DNA from: an uncultured Clostridia bacterium
GTDB lineage: Bacteria; Bacillota; Clostridia; Oscillospirales; CAG-272
Assembly: GCA_947631765.1 (NCBI GenBank)
Contig: CANRMP010000003.1
Span: 1 to 64,000 of the forward strand
Direction of reading: 5' to 3'
Length of the DNA stretch: 64,000 bases
Shown: piece by piece, positions 54,504 through 62,995 of the stretch
How the letters are laid out: every line of letters begins with the position of its first letter
How positions within the stretch are numbered: the first letter of the stretch is position 1
Made by a program: the position numbers and the translations under genes
Notes under the pieces: generated by a model
Told to the model about the DNA's origin: nothing
What the model saw: only the letters and a program-made list of their open reading frames with translations
The model's database searches: none

Positions 54504-55103
54504 TTACTGCTTCTCAATAATTTTTACGTTTGAAGGCAGGATTTTTGCCTGCTCGTAAACTATCTCCTGAATTTGCGCTATTTGACTTGGCATTAAGGAA
54601 TCACAGCTTACAATGACGTTTATCCCCTCGTCGCCGATAACCGCGACGCAATCGTCAAAGCCCTTTGATTTTACAAGCGTTTCGATATTTGCTTCCTGCT
54701 CTATCATTTTTGCGATTTTTTCAATGCTGACGTAAGCGTTGCTTTTTTCTTCATCGGTTGCAGACTCGCTTGCGGTTATGCTGTAAAGCACCTCAAGCGC
54801 TTCGTCCCTTGCCTGTGCCCTGTCAAGCTGAGCCATTGCAAAATAACTGTCTTCCTTTTCGGAATTTGCTCCGGCATTTGAGTTTTCCGAGCCGTCGTCA
54901 TAATACGAGGGGTCGTAATTTTCTTCGTTCGCATTGACAAGCAGCTTTATATTGAGTATGACCGCGCCGCAAATTAGCACAAGCGCTCCGATAATTATCA
55001 TATTTCTTTTGAAATTGTTCTTAAAGGATTCTTTTACCTTTGCAACGCTGTTTTTAAAAACTTCCATGCTTTTTGATGTGTTTTCGGTTTTAATGACTTT
55101 CAT
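54504..55103 (-). CDS. spoIIIAH: Stage III sporulation protein AH
   Basis: A 199-residue mother-cell protein of the SpoIIIA-SpoIIQ channel. One TM (about 35-55) follows a basic N-terminus; the C-terminal ring-building motif domain (about 90-199) contains RDEALEVLYSI, SNAYVSIEKIAKMIEQE and the terminal VSCDSLMPSQIAQIQEIV. It pairs with SpoIIQ across the forespore membranes. Last gene of the operon. Confidence 0.93.
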   Translation of the reverse strand: MKVIKTENTSKSMEVFKNSVAKVKESFKNNFKRNMIIIGALVLICGAVILNIKLLVNANEENYDPSYYDDGSENSNAGANSEKEDSYFAMAQLDRAQARDEALEVLYSITASESATDEEKSNAYVSIEKIAKMIEQEANIETLVKSKGFDDCVAVIGDEGINVIVSCDSLMPSQIAQIQEIVYEQAKILPSNVKIIEKQ

Positions 55104-55159
55104 AACCTTTCCTCCTAATCTATAAGTAGTATATATTTATTTTCTCTTAAATTAAAATA

Positions 55160-55633
55160 TTACTCTTTCGAGCCCACCCAAATATTATTTGTTGATATTT
55201 TAAGCAGAGCGGAAAGCATATCGACTATTTCTTTTTTCTTCTGCGCGCTCTTTGCCCCCTTGCATATCACGGCAACTCCCCTTATTTTCGGCGCGGTTTC
55301 GCTCTCGCTTATCGGTATATCGTCCCCTGAGATATCGCCTATTATTATCTTGCCGTTTTCATCCCTTAGGTAATCGTATATGTATGAGGTGTCGACAAGC
55401 AGTATAACCTCGCAGGAGGAAATTCCGTCAAGGGCGTTTATTTTCTCTTCAAGCCGCTTTTCAAGCCTTTCTTCGTATTCGTAAAAATCAAAGCTTTCGC
55501 GGTAAAGCTCGCTCTTATCCCCGCCGCCGCTTTTATTTCCCGAAAAGAAGACAAGAAACAGTCCGAGCGCAAGAAAAATTACAACTATTCCCATTCCTTT
55601 AATTGATTTGAGCTTTTCAATCAGCTTGTTCAC
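55160..55633 (-). CDS. spoIIIAG: Stage III sporulation protein AG
   Basis: A 157-residue protein with one TM (about residues 14-32) and a C-terminal ring-building domain: LEEKINALDGISSCEVILLVDTS, GVAVICKGAKSAQKKKEIVDMLSALL. It forms the large ring of the mother cell-forespore channel. GTG 55633 is the likely start, overlapping spoIIIAF by 17 nt; an upstream in-frame GTG at 55660 has no better signal. Confidence 0.88.
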   Translation of the reverse strand: MNKLIEKLKSIKGMGIVVIFLALGLFLVFFSGNKSGGGDKSELYRESFDFYEYEERLEKRLEEKINALDGISSCEVILLVDTSYIYDYLRDENGKIIIGDISGDDIPISESETAPKIRGVAVICKGAKSAQKKKEIVDMLSALLKISTNNIWVGSKE

Positions 55634-56108
55634 CTTGATACACAGTCTCCGTTTCTGCACCGTAGTGCGCCTCTACCATTCGGCTTATGGCGCCGCAGTC
55701 AAATTCTTGATAAATAATAATATTTATCTTTATGATTTTAATATTTGAAATATCGCTCTTGTCGGTCTCAACGCTCACTTCTATATCTTTTTTGTCAATT
55801 TCACAGCTTTGCGAAATATAGTCCCTTACCGACTCGCAAAGGCTATTTTCAAATTCGCCGACTATTCCCTCATATCCCGCGCCGTACTTATCGGTTTGGT
55901 CAATTTCGGCATCTACTTCGAAATCCTCAAATCGGGTCATAAAATCCGCGGCAACGCAGAGCGCCGGAGAGGCTAAAAGCAAAACTATAAAAAGTCCGGA
56001 TATAAATTTGACGTACGAGCGCAGATTTTCCGATACGAGATTTTCGGCGTACCCTATTATAACACACGCGCCGAGCGCCGAGAGAAGGTATTCTTTTATG
56101 CTCTCCAT
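55617..56108 (-). CDS. spoIIIAF: Stage III sporulation protein AF
   Basis: A 163-residue protein with two N-terminal TMs (about 5-22 and 33-53) and a soluble domain (about 60-163) with alternating beta/alpha elements (SQSCEIDKKDIEVSVETD). Divergent in sequence, but position, length and topology match SpoIIIAF. Only 7 nt from spoIIIAE. Confidence 0.88.
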   Translation of the reverse strand: MESIKEYLLSALGACVIIGYAENLVSENLRSYVKFISGLFIVLLLASPALCVAADFMTRFEDFEVDAEIDQTDKYGAGYEGIVGEFENSLCESVRDYISQSCEIDKKDIEVSVETDKSDISNIKIIKINIIIYQEFDCGAISRMVEAHYGAETETVYQGEQAD

Positions 56109-56115
56109 ATATGAA

Positions 56116-57225
56116 TTAACCTCCGAGCGCTCCCGCGGATTTTATGAAAACCGAAACAAAGTATATGTAGTATATATCGGTCATCACTACAAGTCCTATC
56201 ATATAATTTACAAGCTTTCCGCAGTCGGCAAGAAAGCCTTTAACCGCCGAGACGCCGATAAAGTCTGAAAAGGTCTCGCCGAGCGAGAGGGTGTATTTTA
56301 TGCCGAATACGTAGGAAAGCGGAATTATGCTTATCACTATAATACAAATTATACATATTGTTCCCGAATAGCTCTTCATAAGCGATATTCCGCTCGAAAG
56401 AGTTCTCATCGATTCGCTGACAAGCCCGCCTATTATCGGAATTGTGTTTGAGGCGGCAAATTTAACGCTTCTTAGAGCTATGCTGTCATTTGCTCCCGCA
56501 AGAGTCGACTGAAAGGACATTATAACGGTAAGTACGCTCATAAAAAACACCGAGACGGATACGTAAATATTTCTTATAAAGTTTGCAATTGCGCGAAGAT
56601 TTACCGACGGGGAGACCGAGGCGGCAAGGGTTACAGAAAAGCATATTCGAATAATCGGGATAAGCGTACCGAGGCTTATTTTTCGGCTTATTTCAAGCGC
56701 AAATGCAAGCCATGCGGAGCTGACAGCCGCCCGACTTACATTTCCCCCGAAAAGGTAAATTTCGCTCATAATAAGACCGTATGCGCTCATAAGAGAGCTG
56801 ATGCTTGTTACATACTCTTCAACCTGTAGAAATACCTCTTCAAGAAGGCTGTAGGTGATAAGCGATATCAAAAACACCTGCGCAAGGGAGAGAAATTCGG
56901 GAAGGAGCCTTATTTTCACCGTTTCGGATATCTTTGATACCACACAGCATATAAGTATTACTCCCGCAAGGCGAATAAAGTTTTTAAAAAAAATATTTAC
57001 GGCGGATGAGATAAAATAACTTACAAAGCTTACGCCTATTTCGCTAAAGTTTTCCTCTTTCAGCGCCTCTTTGTCTATAAGCTTTTCACTCTCTTTGTCA
57101 AGGGTTGATATTATGTCCTCGGGGTCAACCTCATAGCTGTTACTCTCGGCAAACACTGCATGTCCGGAAAGCATGAGAAAAATTAGAAAGAGGGCTGTAA
57201 TACATATGTACTTTTTTATTTTCAT
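56116..57225 (-). CDS. spoIIIAE: Stage III sporulation protein AE
   Basis: A 369-residue polytopic membrane protein with an N-terminal signal (about 1-26), a short exposed part and about seven membrane helices. Conserved features include VSFVSYFISSAVNIFFKNFIR, FQSTLAGANDSIALRSVKFAASNTIPIIGGLVSESMRTL and the final SVFIKSAGALGG. ATG 57225 shares one base with the spoIIIAD stop (TGATG). Confidence 0.93.
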   Translation of the reverse strand: MKIKKYICITALFLIFLMLSGHAVFAESNSYEVDPEDIISTLDKESEKLIDKEALKEENFSEIGVSFVSYFISSAVNIFFKNFIRLAGVILICCVVSKISETVKIRLLPEFLSLAQVFLISLITYSLLEEVFLQVEEYVTSISSLMSAYGLIMSEIYLFGGNVSRAAVSSAWLAFALEISRKISLGTLIPIIRICFSVTLAASVSPSVNLRAIANFIRNIYVSVSVFFMSVLTVIMSFQSTLAGANDSIALRSVKFAASNTIPIIGGLVSESMRTLSSGISLMKSYSGTICIICIIVISIIPLSYVFGIKYTLSLGETFSDFIGVSAVKGFLADCGKLVNYMIGLVVMTDIYYIYFVSVFIKSAGALGG

Positions 57226-57608
57226 CACTTTAAAGCTTTGCTTGCAAGGTCAAGTATTCCGGTAATAAGCGGCAGTGACATTGCGACAATTTCGCATTTG
57301 CAGAATAATTCCACGCCGTAGGAAAGCGCGTTTTCACCCGTATCCTTGCAAATTTCCGAGGCGAGCGAACAAAGCAGCGCAACGCCCGTCGATTTCATCA
57401 CAATTTTAAAATATTCGCTCTGAGTGTCAAAAAGAGAGAGACTTGTTATATAGTCTATCAGCGGATAGAGCGCAGAAAGCGCAAGGGAGGCAAGTATTAT
57501 ACACACAACAACCGAGGCGGCTACCGAGTACTCGGATTTTATCTGCTTTATTACCATAAGGACAAGGGAAAGCGCCATGATAAGCGCCGATACCGCATAA
57601 ACATTCAT
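57225..57608 (-). CDS. spoIIIAD: Stage III sporulation protein AD
   Basis: A 127-residue membrane protein, starting MNVYAVSALIMALSLVLM at 57608, where it overlaps spoIIIAC by 4 nt (ATGA). It has about four TMs and the motif LSLFDTQSEYFKIVMKSTGVALLCSLASEICKDTGENAL. The same frame stays open to 57827, but that stretch is out-of-frame spoIIIAC sequence and is excluded. Confidence 0.92.
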   Translation of the reverse strand: MNVYAVSALIMALSLVLMVIKQIKSEYSVAASVVVCIILASLALSALYPLIDYITSLSLFDTQSEYFKIVMKSTGVALLCSLASEICKDTGENALSYGVELFCKCEIVAMSLPLITGILDLASKALK

Positions 57609-57799
57609 AACCCGAACAGCCTCATAACCGTGCCGAAAAGGTCGGATATTTCCTGAACAATCATAAGCATGATTATTATAACTCCTGCTATTGAAACCAT
57701 TGTCGCTTGTTCGTCTCTTCCGGTTTTGACAAGTATCTGATATGATATGCTGACAATCAGCCCTATGCCGACGACCTTTAGAATAAGTTCCGTATCCAT
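57605..57799 (-). CDS. spoIIIAC: Stage III sporulation protein AC
   Basis: A 64-residue two-TM protein (MDTELILKVVGIGLIVS, then ATMVSIAGVIIIMLMIV) with the family motif QILVKTGRDEQ between helices. Correct size and order for SpoIIIAC. It follows spoIIIAB by 33 nt and overlaps spoIIIAD. Confidence 0.94.
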   Translation of the reverse strand: MDTELILKVVGIGLIVSISYQILVKTGRDEQATMVSIAGVIIIMLMIVQEISDLFGTVMRLFGL

Positions 57800-57832
57800 A
57801 TATAACTCCGTTTAGCTTTAATTGCAAAGAGA

Positions 57833-58315
57833 TTACAGCAATATAACCGCAAAAAGCAGTCCTGCTATAATTCCCAAAGAGGAAAGGAGCTTTTTTTCGT
57901 TCGGATATTTTTCATTAAGCTCCGTATAATACTTTTCAAGCAGAATAATAAGCTTGTCGCACATTTCCACCTGATTTTCCCACGCGGATTTTCCTATTGA
58001 CATGGCAAAAGAAATAAGCGCCTCATATTCGTGCTCTCTTACAAAAAAGCGCCCCGAATATTCCTTTGTTACCTTTTCCATTCCTTCTTTTCGCAGTCTT
58101 TGCAAATACCCGCAATTACCTAAAAATTTATTATCAAAGCCGTCGTAAATCTCGCAAAGCTCGCTTCTGAAATATATAACCTTGAACTTAATGTATTTTA
58201 TAAATTCTATCATGGCTTCGATATAGCAAATGTCTTTTTTCTTTTTCAAAGCGAGGAGAAATCCGGCAAAGGAGCAGCCGGAAAATATGAGAAGAATGCC
58301 GAAGTATTTAAGCAA
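57833..58315 (-). CDS. spoIIIAB: Stage III sporulation protein AB
   Basis: A 160-residue protein with an N-terminal TM (about 3-20), a long helical middle and a C-terminal TM (LLSSLGIIAGLLFAVILL). The middle resembles type II secretion GspF-like helices, as in other SpoIIIAB proteins. It sits between the ATPase gene spoIIIAA and spoIIIAC. Confidence 0.92.
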   Translation of the reverse strand: MLKYFGILLIFSGCSFAGFLLALKKKKDICYIEAMIEFIKYIKFKVIYFRSELCEIYDGFDNKFLGNCGYLQRLRKEGMEKVTKEYSGRFFVREHEYEALISFAMSIGKSAWENQVEMCDKLIILLEKYYTELNEKYPNEKKLLSSLGIIAGLLFAVILL

Positions 58316-58358
58316 GGCTTACCTTATTCCCTTTCTTAAAGTCTGATATTAATAAAGG

Positions 58359-59237
58359 TTAAATCTCTTGACTGTTGCAAAAGAGAAAGGTGGTCTTTCC
58401 CTCGGCGTTTCTGCGAATACCGACATATATATCAAACACCCCGTTTTCATGAAGCAGGGATATGTTTTTTCTTCTCATAAGCTCAACAATGTTTTTTGCG
58501 TGTGCGGTGGCGATAATCGGAACGCCCGCGCTCTGCACAGAAAGCAGTGACTGCGCCTCGTCAAGCGCGCCTATTTCGTCGCATATTAAGTACTGCGGGT
58601 TCATGGTGCGTATGGCGTACTCCATTGCTCTTGCCTTAGGGTATGCGGAATATATGTCAATATTGCCGCAGGCACGGAGCTTGCTGTCCGCTATTTCGCA
58701 TCTTGTGTCGATTATTGCAACTCTTTTATTACCTTGGTTCGCAAGAGTAAAGGCGAGATCGCGTATCATTGTCGTTTTGCCGCCGCCCGGAAGAGAGTAT
58801 ATAAGCGTGTTTAAAAAATAATCGTTTGACTTTATTCGGCTGTATATTTTGTCGCAAATGCCGTATATCGGGTAAGGGATTCTGATATTGATTGAGGTTA
58901 TGTCGTATACGTTAGTAATCTTTCCCTCTTCGGTAAGTGCATGTCCCGAAACCCCCACCCGCACGCCGTCACCGAAAACAAGATAGCCGTTTTTTATAGT
59001 CTCCATGTGAGTGTGAAGTGTGCCCGAGCAGAGCGCCTCAAAGCTCTTTTGGAGCATATCGCGGTCTACAGTCAGGTCACAGGGGATATTTTCGTTATCG
59101 ACCGTCAGATATACACGGCTGTTCTCCCTTATTCTTATTTCATTCACTTTTTTATTTATCTGTGAAAGAGCTTGAGTAACCGAATTTTTTATCCTTACAT
59201 CAAGCCTGCCGAGCACAGATATCAGAATGTTGTCCAT
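58359..59237 (-). CDS. spoIIIAA: Stage III sporulation protein AA (secretion-type ATPase)
   Basis: A 292-residue mother-cell ATPase related to type II/IV secretion ATPases. Walker A SLPGGGKTT (about residues 147-155), Walker B-like YLICDEIG, and NEIRIRENSRVYL near residue 35. I choose ATG 59237; a TTG 20 codons earlier precedes the predicted sigma-E transcription start and has no ribosome site. The ATG is itself weakly served: AAAGGG lies about 15 nt upstream. First gene of the operon. Confidence 0.92.
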   Translation of the reverse strand: MDNILISVLGRLDVRIKNSVTQALSQINKKVNEIRIRENSRVYLTVDNENIPCDLTVDRDMLQKSFEALCSGTLHTHMETIKNGYLVFGDGVRVGVSGHALTEEGKITNVYDITSINIRIPYPIYGICDKIYSRIKSNDYFLNTLIYSLPGGGKTTMIRDLAFTLANQGNKRVAIIDTRCEIADSKLRACGNIDIYSAYPKARAMEYAIRTMNPQYLICDEIGALDEAQSLLSVQSAGVPIIATAHAKNIVELMRRKNISLLHENGVFDIYVGIRRNAEGKTTFLFCNSQEI

Positions 59238-59283
59238 AAAATAAATATTTGCCCTTTGCTTGTCTCTTTCTTGCTTTTGATAA

Positions 59284-59312
59284 ATTATATTAGACAAGTT
59301 AAAATAATATGA
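59284..59312 (-). promoter_or_regulatory. Sigma-E-like promoter of spoIIIA
   Basis: Minus strand TCATATT (59312-59306), 14 nt, AATATAAT (59291-59284). The -35 fits the sigma-E pattern KMATATT fully and the -10 fits CATACAHT at 6 of 8 positions. spoIIIA is a known sigma-E operon in Bacillus. Confidence 0.6.
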
Positions 59313-59336
59313 TTGATTTTCAGTAGAAATAAAAAA

Positions 59337-59366
59337 GCCGCCGCCTTTCGGCGCGGCAAATTTTTT
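59337..59366. terminator. Bidirectional hairpin between divergent spoIIIA and ogt genes
   Basis: GCCGCCGCC (59337-59345) / GGCGCGGC (59350-59357) with a TTTC loop, flanked by A/T runs on both sides (AAAAAA before, TTTTTT after). It could insulate the two divergent units. Confidence 0.55.
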
Positions 59367-59430
59367 ACTATATATTTGTTCACATATTTATTGTAAAATT
59401 AAGAAAATACATAGCGCGGGGGTAAGTGCC

Positions 59431-59967
59431 ATGATATACACAACGGTATACAAAACGGAAAACAAGGTTATAGGAGACCTGATTTTGACAAGCGACGGGG
59501 AAAATCTTTGCGGAGTTTTTATGGATATATACAAGTTTAAACCGTTAGACCTATCAAAAAATCAGAGTGTTGCAGACGACAGTCTTTTTGTATTTTCACT
59601 TGCAAAAGAGTGGCTTTGTGACTATTTTGACGGAGGTTCGCCCTCGGTTTCCGATCTTCCCCTTTTGCCGAATGGCACAAAATTTCAAAAGCTTATCTGG
59701 AAAATGCTCTGCAAAATTCCTTATGGGGAAATTGTCACCTACGGTTCTCTTGCAAAAGAGGCGGCAGTGCTTTTAGGAAAGGAAAAAATGTCGTCAAGGG
59801 CGGTAGGGGGAGCTGTCGGGAGCAACCCCATATCAATAATTATTCCCTGCCACAGAGTTGTGGGGGCTGAGAAAAAGCTTGTAGGCTACGGAGCGGGGAT
59901 TGAAAGAAAGGTGTGGCTGCTAAAACACGAGGGGATCGACCTTTGCGGCTTTCATTTCCCTATGTGA
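59431..59967 (+). CDS. Methylated-DNA--protein-cysteine methyltransferase (Ogt-like)
   Basis: A 178-residue suicide enzyme that removes O6-alkyl groups from guanine. The alkyl-acceptor motif is IIPCHRVVG (Cys near residue 140), with the Arg-finger region MSSRAVGGAVGSNP and IPYGEIVTYGSLA before it. The N-terminal domain is of the Ogt type, without an AraC/Ada regulatory part. Monocistronic. Confidence 0.94.
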   Translation: MIYTTVYKTENKVIGDLILTSDGENLCGVFMDIYKFKPLDLSKNQSVADDSLFVFSLAKEWLCDYFDGGSPSVSDLPLLPNGTKFQKLIWKMLCKIPYGEIVTYGSLAKEAAVLLGKEKMSSRAVGGAVGSNPISIIIPCHRVVGAEKKLVGYGAGIERKVWLLKHEGIDLCGFHFPM

Positions 59968-60013
59968 GACGAAGCCTTACAGCCGACCCTCTCTTTTGCG
60001 TTTGGTTTTTTAC

Positions 60014-60505
60014 TTAATCGCCTTTTTCGCTTTTGGCTTTGCGCCGCTTTGCTGTGCAGGAAAGAACGGAAAGGCGCATTACCTTAGTTCTTCTAAGCAC
60101 ATTTTCATCAAACGAACATTCATTTTGCCCAAACTGCGCCATAAGAAGGCTAAGCGCTCTTTCCTTTTCACTCTCGGGCAGTATTTCAATTATTCCCTGC
60201 CCGATAACGCTTTCATACGCCATACCCCACGTACAGCTTTTGTTTTTGTCTGAGTAAATAAGCGAGTGCGAGCAGTCCATCTCAAAGCCGACCTTATTGT
60301 TTTCCTTGATAAGGGCGTATTTTTTGCCGTTTTCGGATCCGTGAAAATAAAGCGTTATCTTCTTTCCCTCGACATTCATTCCGAAGTTCAGCGGCAGAAT
60401 ATACGGGTATTCACTGTCAAAAAGAGCAAGACGGCAGACCGTGCATTTTCGCATAATTGCAACAATTTCATCAAAATCGACTATTTCTCTGTCAACTCTT
60501 CGCAT
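60014..60505 (-). CDS. PPOX/NimA-like flavin-binding protein
   Basis: A 163-residue split-barrel FMN-binding protein. MRRVDREIVDFDEI begins the fold, with CTVCRLALFDSEYPYILPLNFG and ITLYFHGSENGKKY following. This is the pyridoxamine-phosphate-oxidase-like family that includes NimA 5-nitroimidazole reductases; drug inactivation cannot be assumed. The C-terminus is Lys/Arg-rich. It follows the GH38 gene by 27 nt and may be cotranscribed. Confidence 0.88.
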   Translation of the reverse strand: MRRVDREIVDFDEIVAIMRKCTVCRLALFDSEYPYILPLNFGMNVEGKKITLYFHGSENGKKYALIKENNKVGFEMDCSHSLIYSDKNKSCTWGMAYESVIGQGIIEILPESEKERALSLLMAQFGQNECSFDENVLRRTKVMRLSVLSCTAKRRKAKSEKGD

Positions 60506-60532
60506 GGCTTTTTCCTTTCGGTCTTGATTTTA

Positions 60533-62962
60533 TCATTGCTTTTCCTCGGTGAAGGCATAGAAGCCTACAATTGGAGCACACGCCTCTCTTGCGGTGCTTA
60601 TCGCGTCGCTCGGAGAGGTTTCTTTTGTGCTTATCAGAGAATATCTGAACTGATGGAAGCCCCCGAGGCTCACCTTGAAATTGGTCTCCCAAAAGTTATT
60701 CATAACCCAGCCGTAAACCTGGTCTATATTTTTTGCTCCCTCCTCTCCCGCAAGCACAATTTCATGTGCGCAAAGAGTACCTATTGTAATAAGCGGAGTG
60801 TCGGGCGTTGCCACTATTACCGAACCTGCCTTTGAGGTAAAGCACATGCCGCTTTGCAGGGCGTAAAAATCGGTGCAGGTGCCGGGAAGCTGGTCGACTC
60901 TCGGGCGAAGAATCGCGCCGGTTTTTTCAATATAGAACTCCTCTCCTTCTCCCGCCGTGAAAGGAAGGGCAAGATAGAGGTTTTCAGGTTCCCAAACGCT
61001 GCGCTTGTGAAGCCTGAAATCTATATCAACTCTCGGTAGGTTGTTGTAGGTTGTAAGCAGGAGTGAGGCAAATTCCGAGCCCTCAAGCTCGTATTCTATT
61101 TCAAGGCAGGAATAGAGAGGTCCTTCTTCGAGCACTCTTATTTGGCGCGGGACACCGGCATATCGGCGGGTGGATGTGGATTTGCGGTTTCTTCCCATGC
61201 GGCGGCGTGTATCGCACTGCTCGGCGCGAGTTGTGGGAGTTACCTCATAAATCGGGCAGAACGGGGGATACTTTGCATCTGGCTTTACAAGCTCCGCCTG
61301 CTTTTTCTTGTCATATATCGAGGCAATACCTTTTTCCTCGTCAAGCGTTATTCTAAAATAAGGCGTTTCTATTCTGTACGGAGAAATGGTATACCCGCGA
61401 GCTTTTAAGTCCTGCTCGAATCTGTAATGCAGGTCATAAACGCCCTCAATGCCGCTCGGCGCGCACCGCCCTGCCGATGCAAGAGGAGCCGGCGCTATGT
61501 CCCGAAGAATATATTTTTTCTTTTGGTGCGCCTCAAGCGTAACCTCAAGCACAAATATAGGTCCTCTTGCATAACTGCCAAGCTGGTAATTTACTGCCTT
61601 TCCGGTCTCGCTGTCTATTACCTCAAAATTGCTGTGACCGAAGAGAAATTCCATATTTAGCTTAATGGAATCGGTAACTCTCCTGTCGTGCGGATTTATG
61701 GCGTATAGCGCAAAGTCCTTTTGCAAGGAAGGGGGAGTTTCCCCGTAATAATACGTGATTTTGTCAAGGGCACGGCTTGCGTATTCGTTGGCTTTTCCCG
61801 CAAAAAGGCTTTTGCGCTTGTCAAGGCGGTTGACATTCGGGTGCCACGGCTCGCTGACCGAGGAGGAATATCCCCAGGTGTGCTCCGCGTAAAACATGAG
61901 ATTGTACTCTGCCTTTTCCATAAGCTCCTTGCCGCAAAGCTTTCCTTCGGGGTCGAGCGCTCGCACGGTTTGAAGCTTTCTTGCCGCTTCCCTGCTGTGC
62001 ATGACAACGTCGGGAGTCGAGCCCACTCCGTCAGCCCACCAGTCTGTCCAGTCGCCCGAATAGACCGGAATATTTCCCGCTTTCGACTCGGCAAGGTCAA
62101 AGAACTCGTCAAGTGTCATCATTTGAAGGCGTATCTCATCCTTATGAATTTCGTTATATTTCTTGCAAAAATCAAGAATTGTAACGTTCGGGAAGCCGTT
62201 ATCTGTCATCATGCCCGAAAGATTAACCGGCACAAAGTCATAGTTGTATCCGGCGTTTATTAAGCTTTCGACATACGCTTTGATTCTTTTCTCCGCGCGG
62301 CAAAAAAGGTCGGGCTCGGTGCTGTTAAGCCCGTCTCTTATTGTATACTCAATTGCGGGCGCTCTTGCAATTCCGAGCTCGTTTCCGAGCAGATAATGTT
62401 CGCCGTTCCAGACAAAAAGCTTCTTTCCGGTCGGAGACTCCCAATAAAAGGGAGTTTGCTTTAAATGAAGCGGGTGATAGCCGTGGTGGGTATGTATGCA
62501 GGAAAGCAGTCTTGTAATTCCGTTTTCAATGAGTGCGTCGGAAAATCCCCAGCTGTAGCCGTTGATATCGGCGGTAAGCGCCGAACGCAGGGATACGCCG
62601 AAGGATGAGGCTGTATTTTGGCATTTTTTTAGCGTATTTCTGAGCGTTATATCGTCCACAAGCTCGGTAAGATTCAAATAACTGCCCGAAAGCCCTATTT
62701 CCCCCGACTTGACAAAGCTTATAAAATCTCTCTTTAAGTCGGGGTCTTTGTCTGCAAATTCCAAAAAGCGCTCGACACACCAAAAGCTCTCGCAGTTCCA
62801 CTTAAAGCCGAGCCACTCGGGGTGAGTTGTGTGCGCCGCCCTTAAAATTTCGACAACTTCCTTTATAAAATGCACCTGATGTAATTCGATTTTTTCCTGA
62901 TAGTCGGTATATCCGATATCGGTGTGGCTGTGATGAATAAGACATAATGTAATAGGTTTCAT
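60533..62962 (-). CDS. GH38-type alpha-mannosidase
   Basis: An 809-residue cytoplasmic glycosidase. The zinc site starts with IHHSHTDIGYTD (residues about 9-20), then FKWNCESFW, and the likely nucleophile Asp is in TADINGYSW (about 127-135). HHGYHPL and FVWNGEHYLLG follow, with a large C-terminal beta region (about 430-809). GH38 enzymes cleave alpha-mannosides of N-glycans or storage mannans. Next to a ROK kinase 33 nt upstream, it forms a small catabolic operon. The ANDINGYSW-type core places it away from classical lysosomal members, so linkage preference is uncertain. Confidence 0.87.
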   Translation of the reverse strand: MKPITLCLIHHSHTDIGYTDYQEKIELHQVHFIKEVVEILRAAHTTHPEWLGFKWNCESFWCVERFLEFADKDPDLKRDFISFVKSGEIGLSGSYLNLTELVDDITLRNTLKKCQNTASSFGVSLRSALTADINGYSWGFSDALIENGITRLLSCIHTHHGYHPLHLKQTPFYWESPTGKKLFVWNGEHYLLGNELGIARAPAIEYTIRDGLNSTEPDLFCRAEKRIKAYVESLINAGYNYDFVPVNLSGMMTDNGFPNVTILDFCKKYNEIHKDEIRLQMMTLDEFFDLAESKAGNIPVYSGDWTDWWADGVGSTPDVVMHSREAARKLQTVRALDPEGKLCGKELMEKAEYNLMFYAEHTWGYSSSVSEPWHPNVNRLDKRKSLFAGKANEYASRALDKITYYYGETPPSLQKDFALYAINPHDRRVTDSIKLNMEFLFGHSNFEVIDSETGKAVNYQLGSYARGPIFVLEVTLEAHQKKKYILRDIAPAPLASAGRCAPSGIEGVYDLHYRFEQDLKARGYTISPYRIETPYFRITLDEEKGIASIYDKKKQAELVKPDAKYPPFCPIYEVTPTTRAEQCDTRRRMGRNRKSTSTRRYAGVPRQIRVLEEGPLYSCLEIEYELEGSEFASLLLTTYNNLPRVDIDFRLHKRSVWEPENLYLALPFTAGEGEEFYIEKTGAILRPRVDQLPGTCTDFYALQSGMCFTSKAGSVIVATPDTPLITIGTLCAHEIVLAGEEGAKNIDQVYGWVMNNFWETNFKVSLGGFHQFRYSLISTKETSPSDAISTAREACAPIVGFYAFTEEKQ

Positions 62963-62995
62963 AATATTTTCTCCTTATTTGGCTTTGGCGTTATT

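Noticed and set aside
57609..57827. N-terminal extension of spoIIIAD
   Set aside because: This stretch is spoIIIAC read in another frame; SpoIIIAD proteins begin at the ATG at 57608 with an ATGA overlap.
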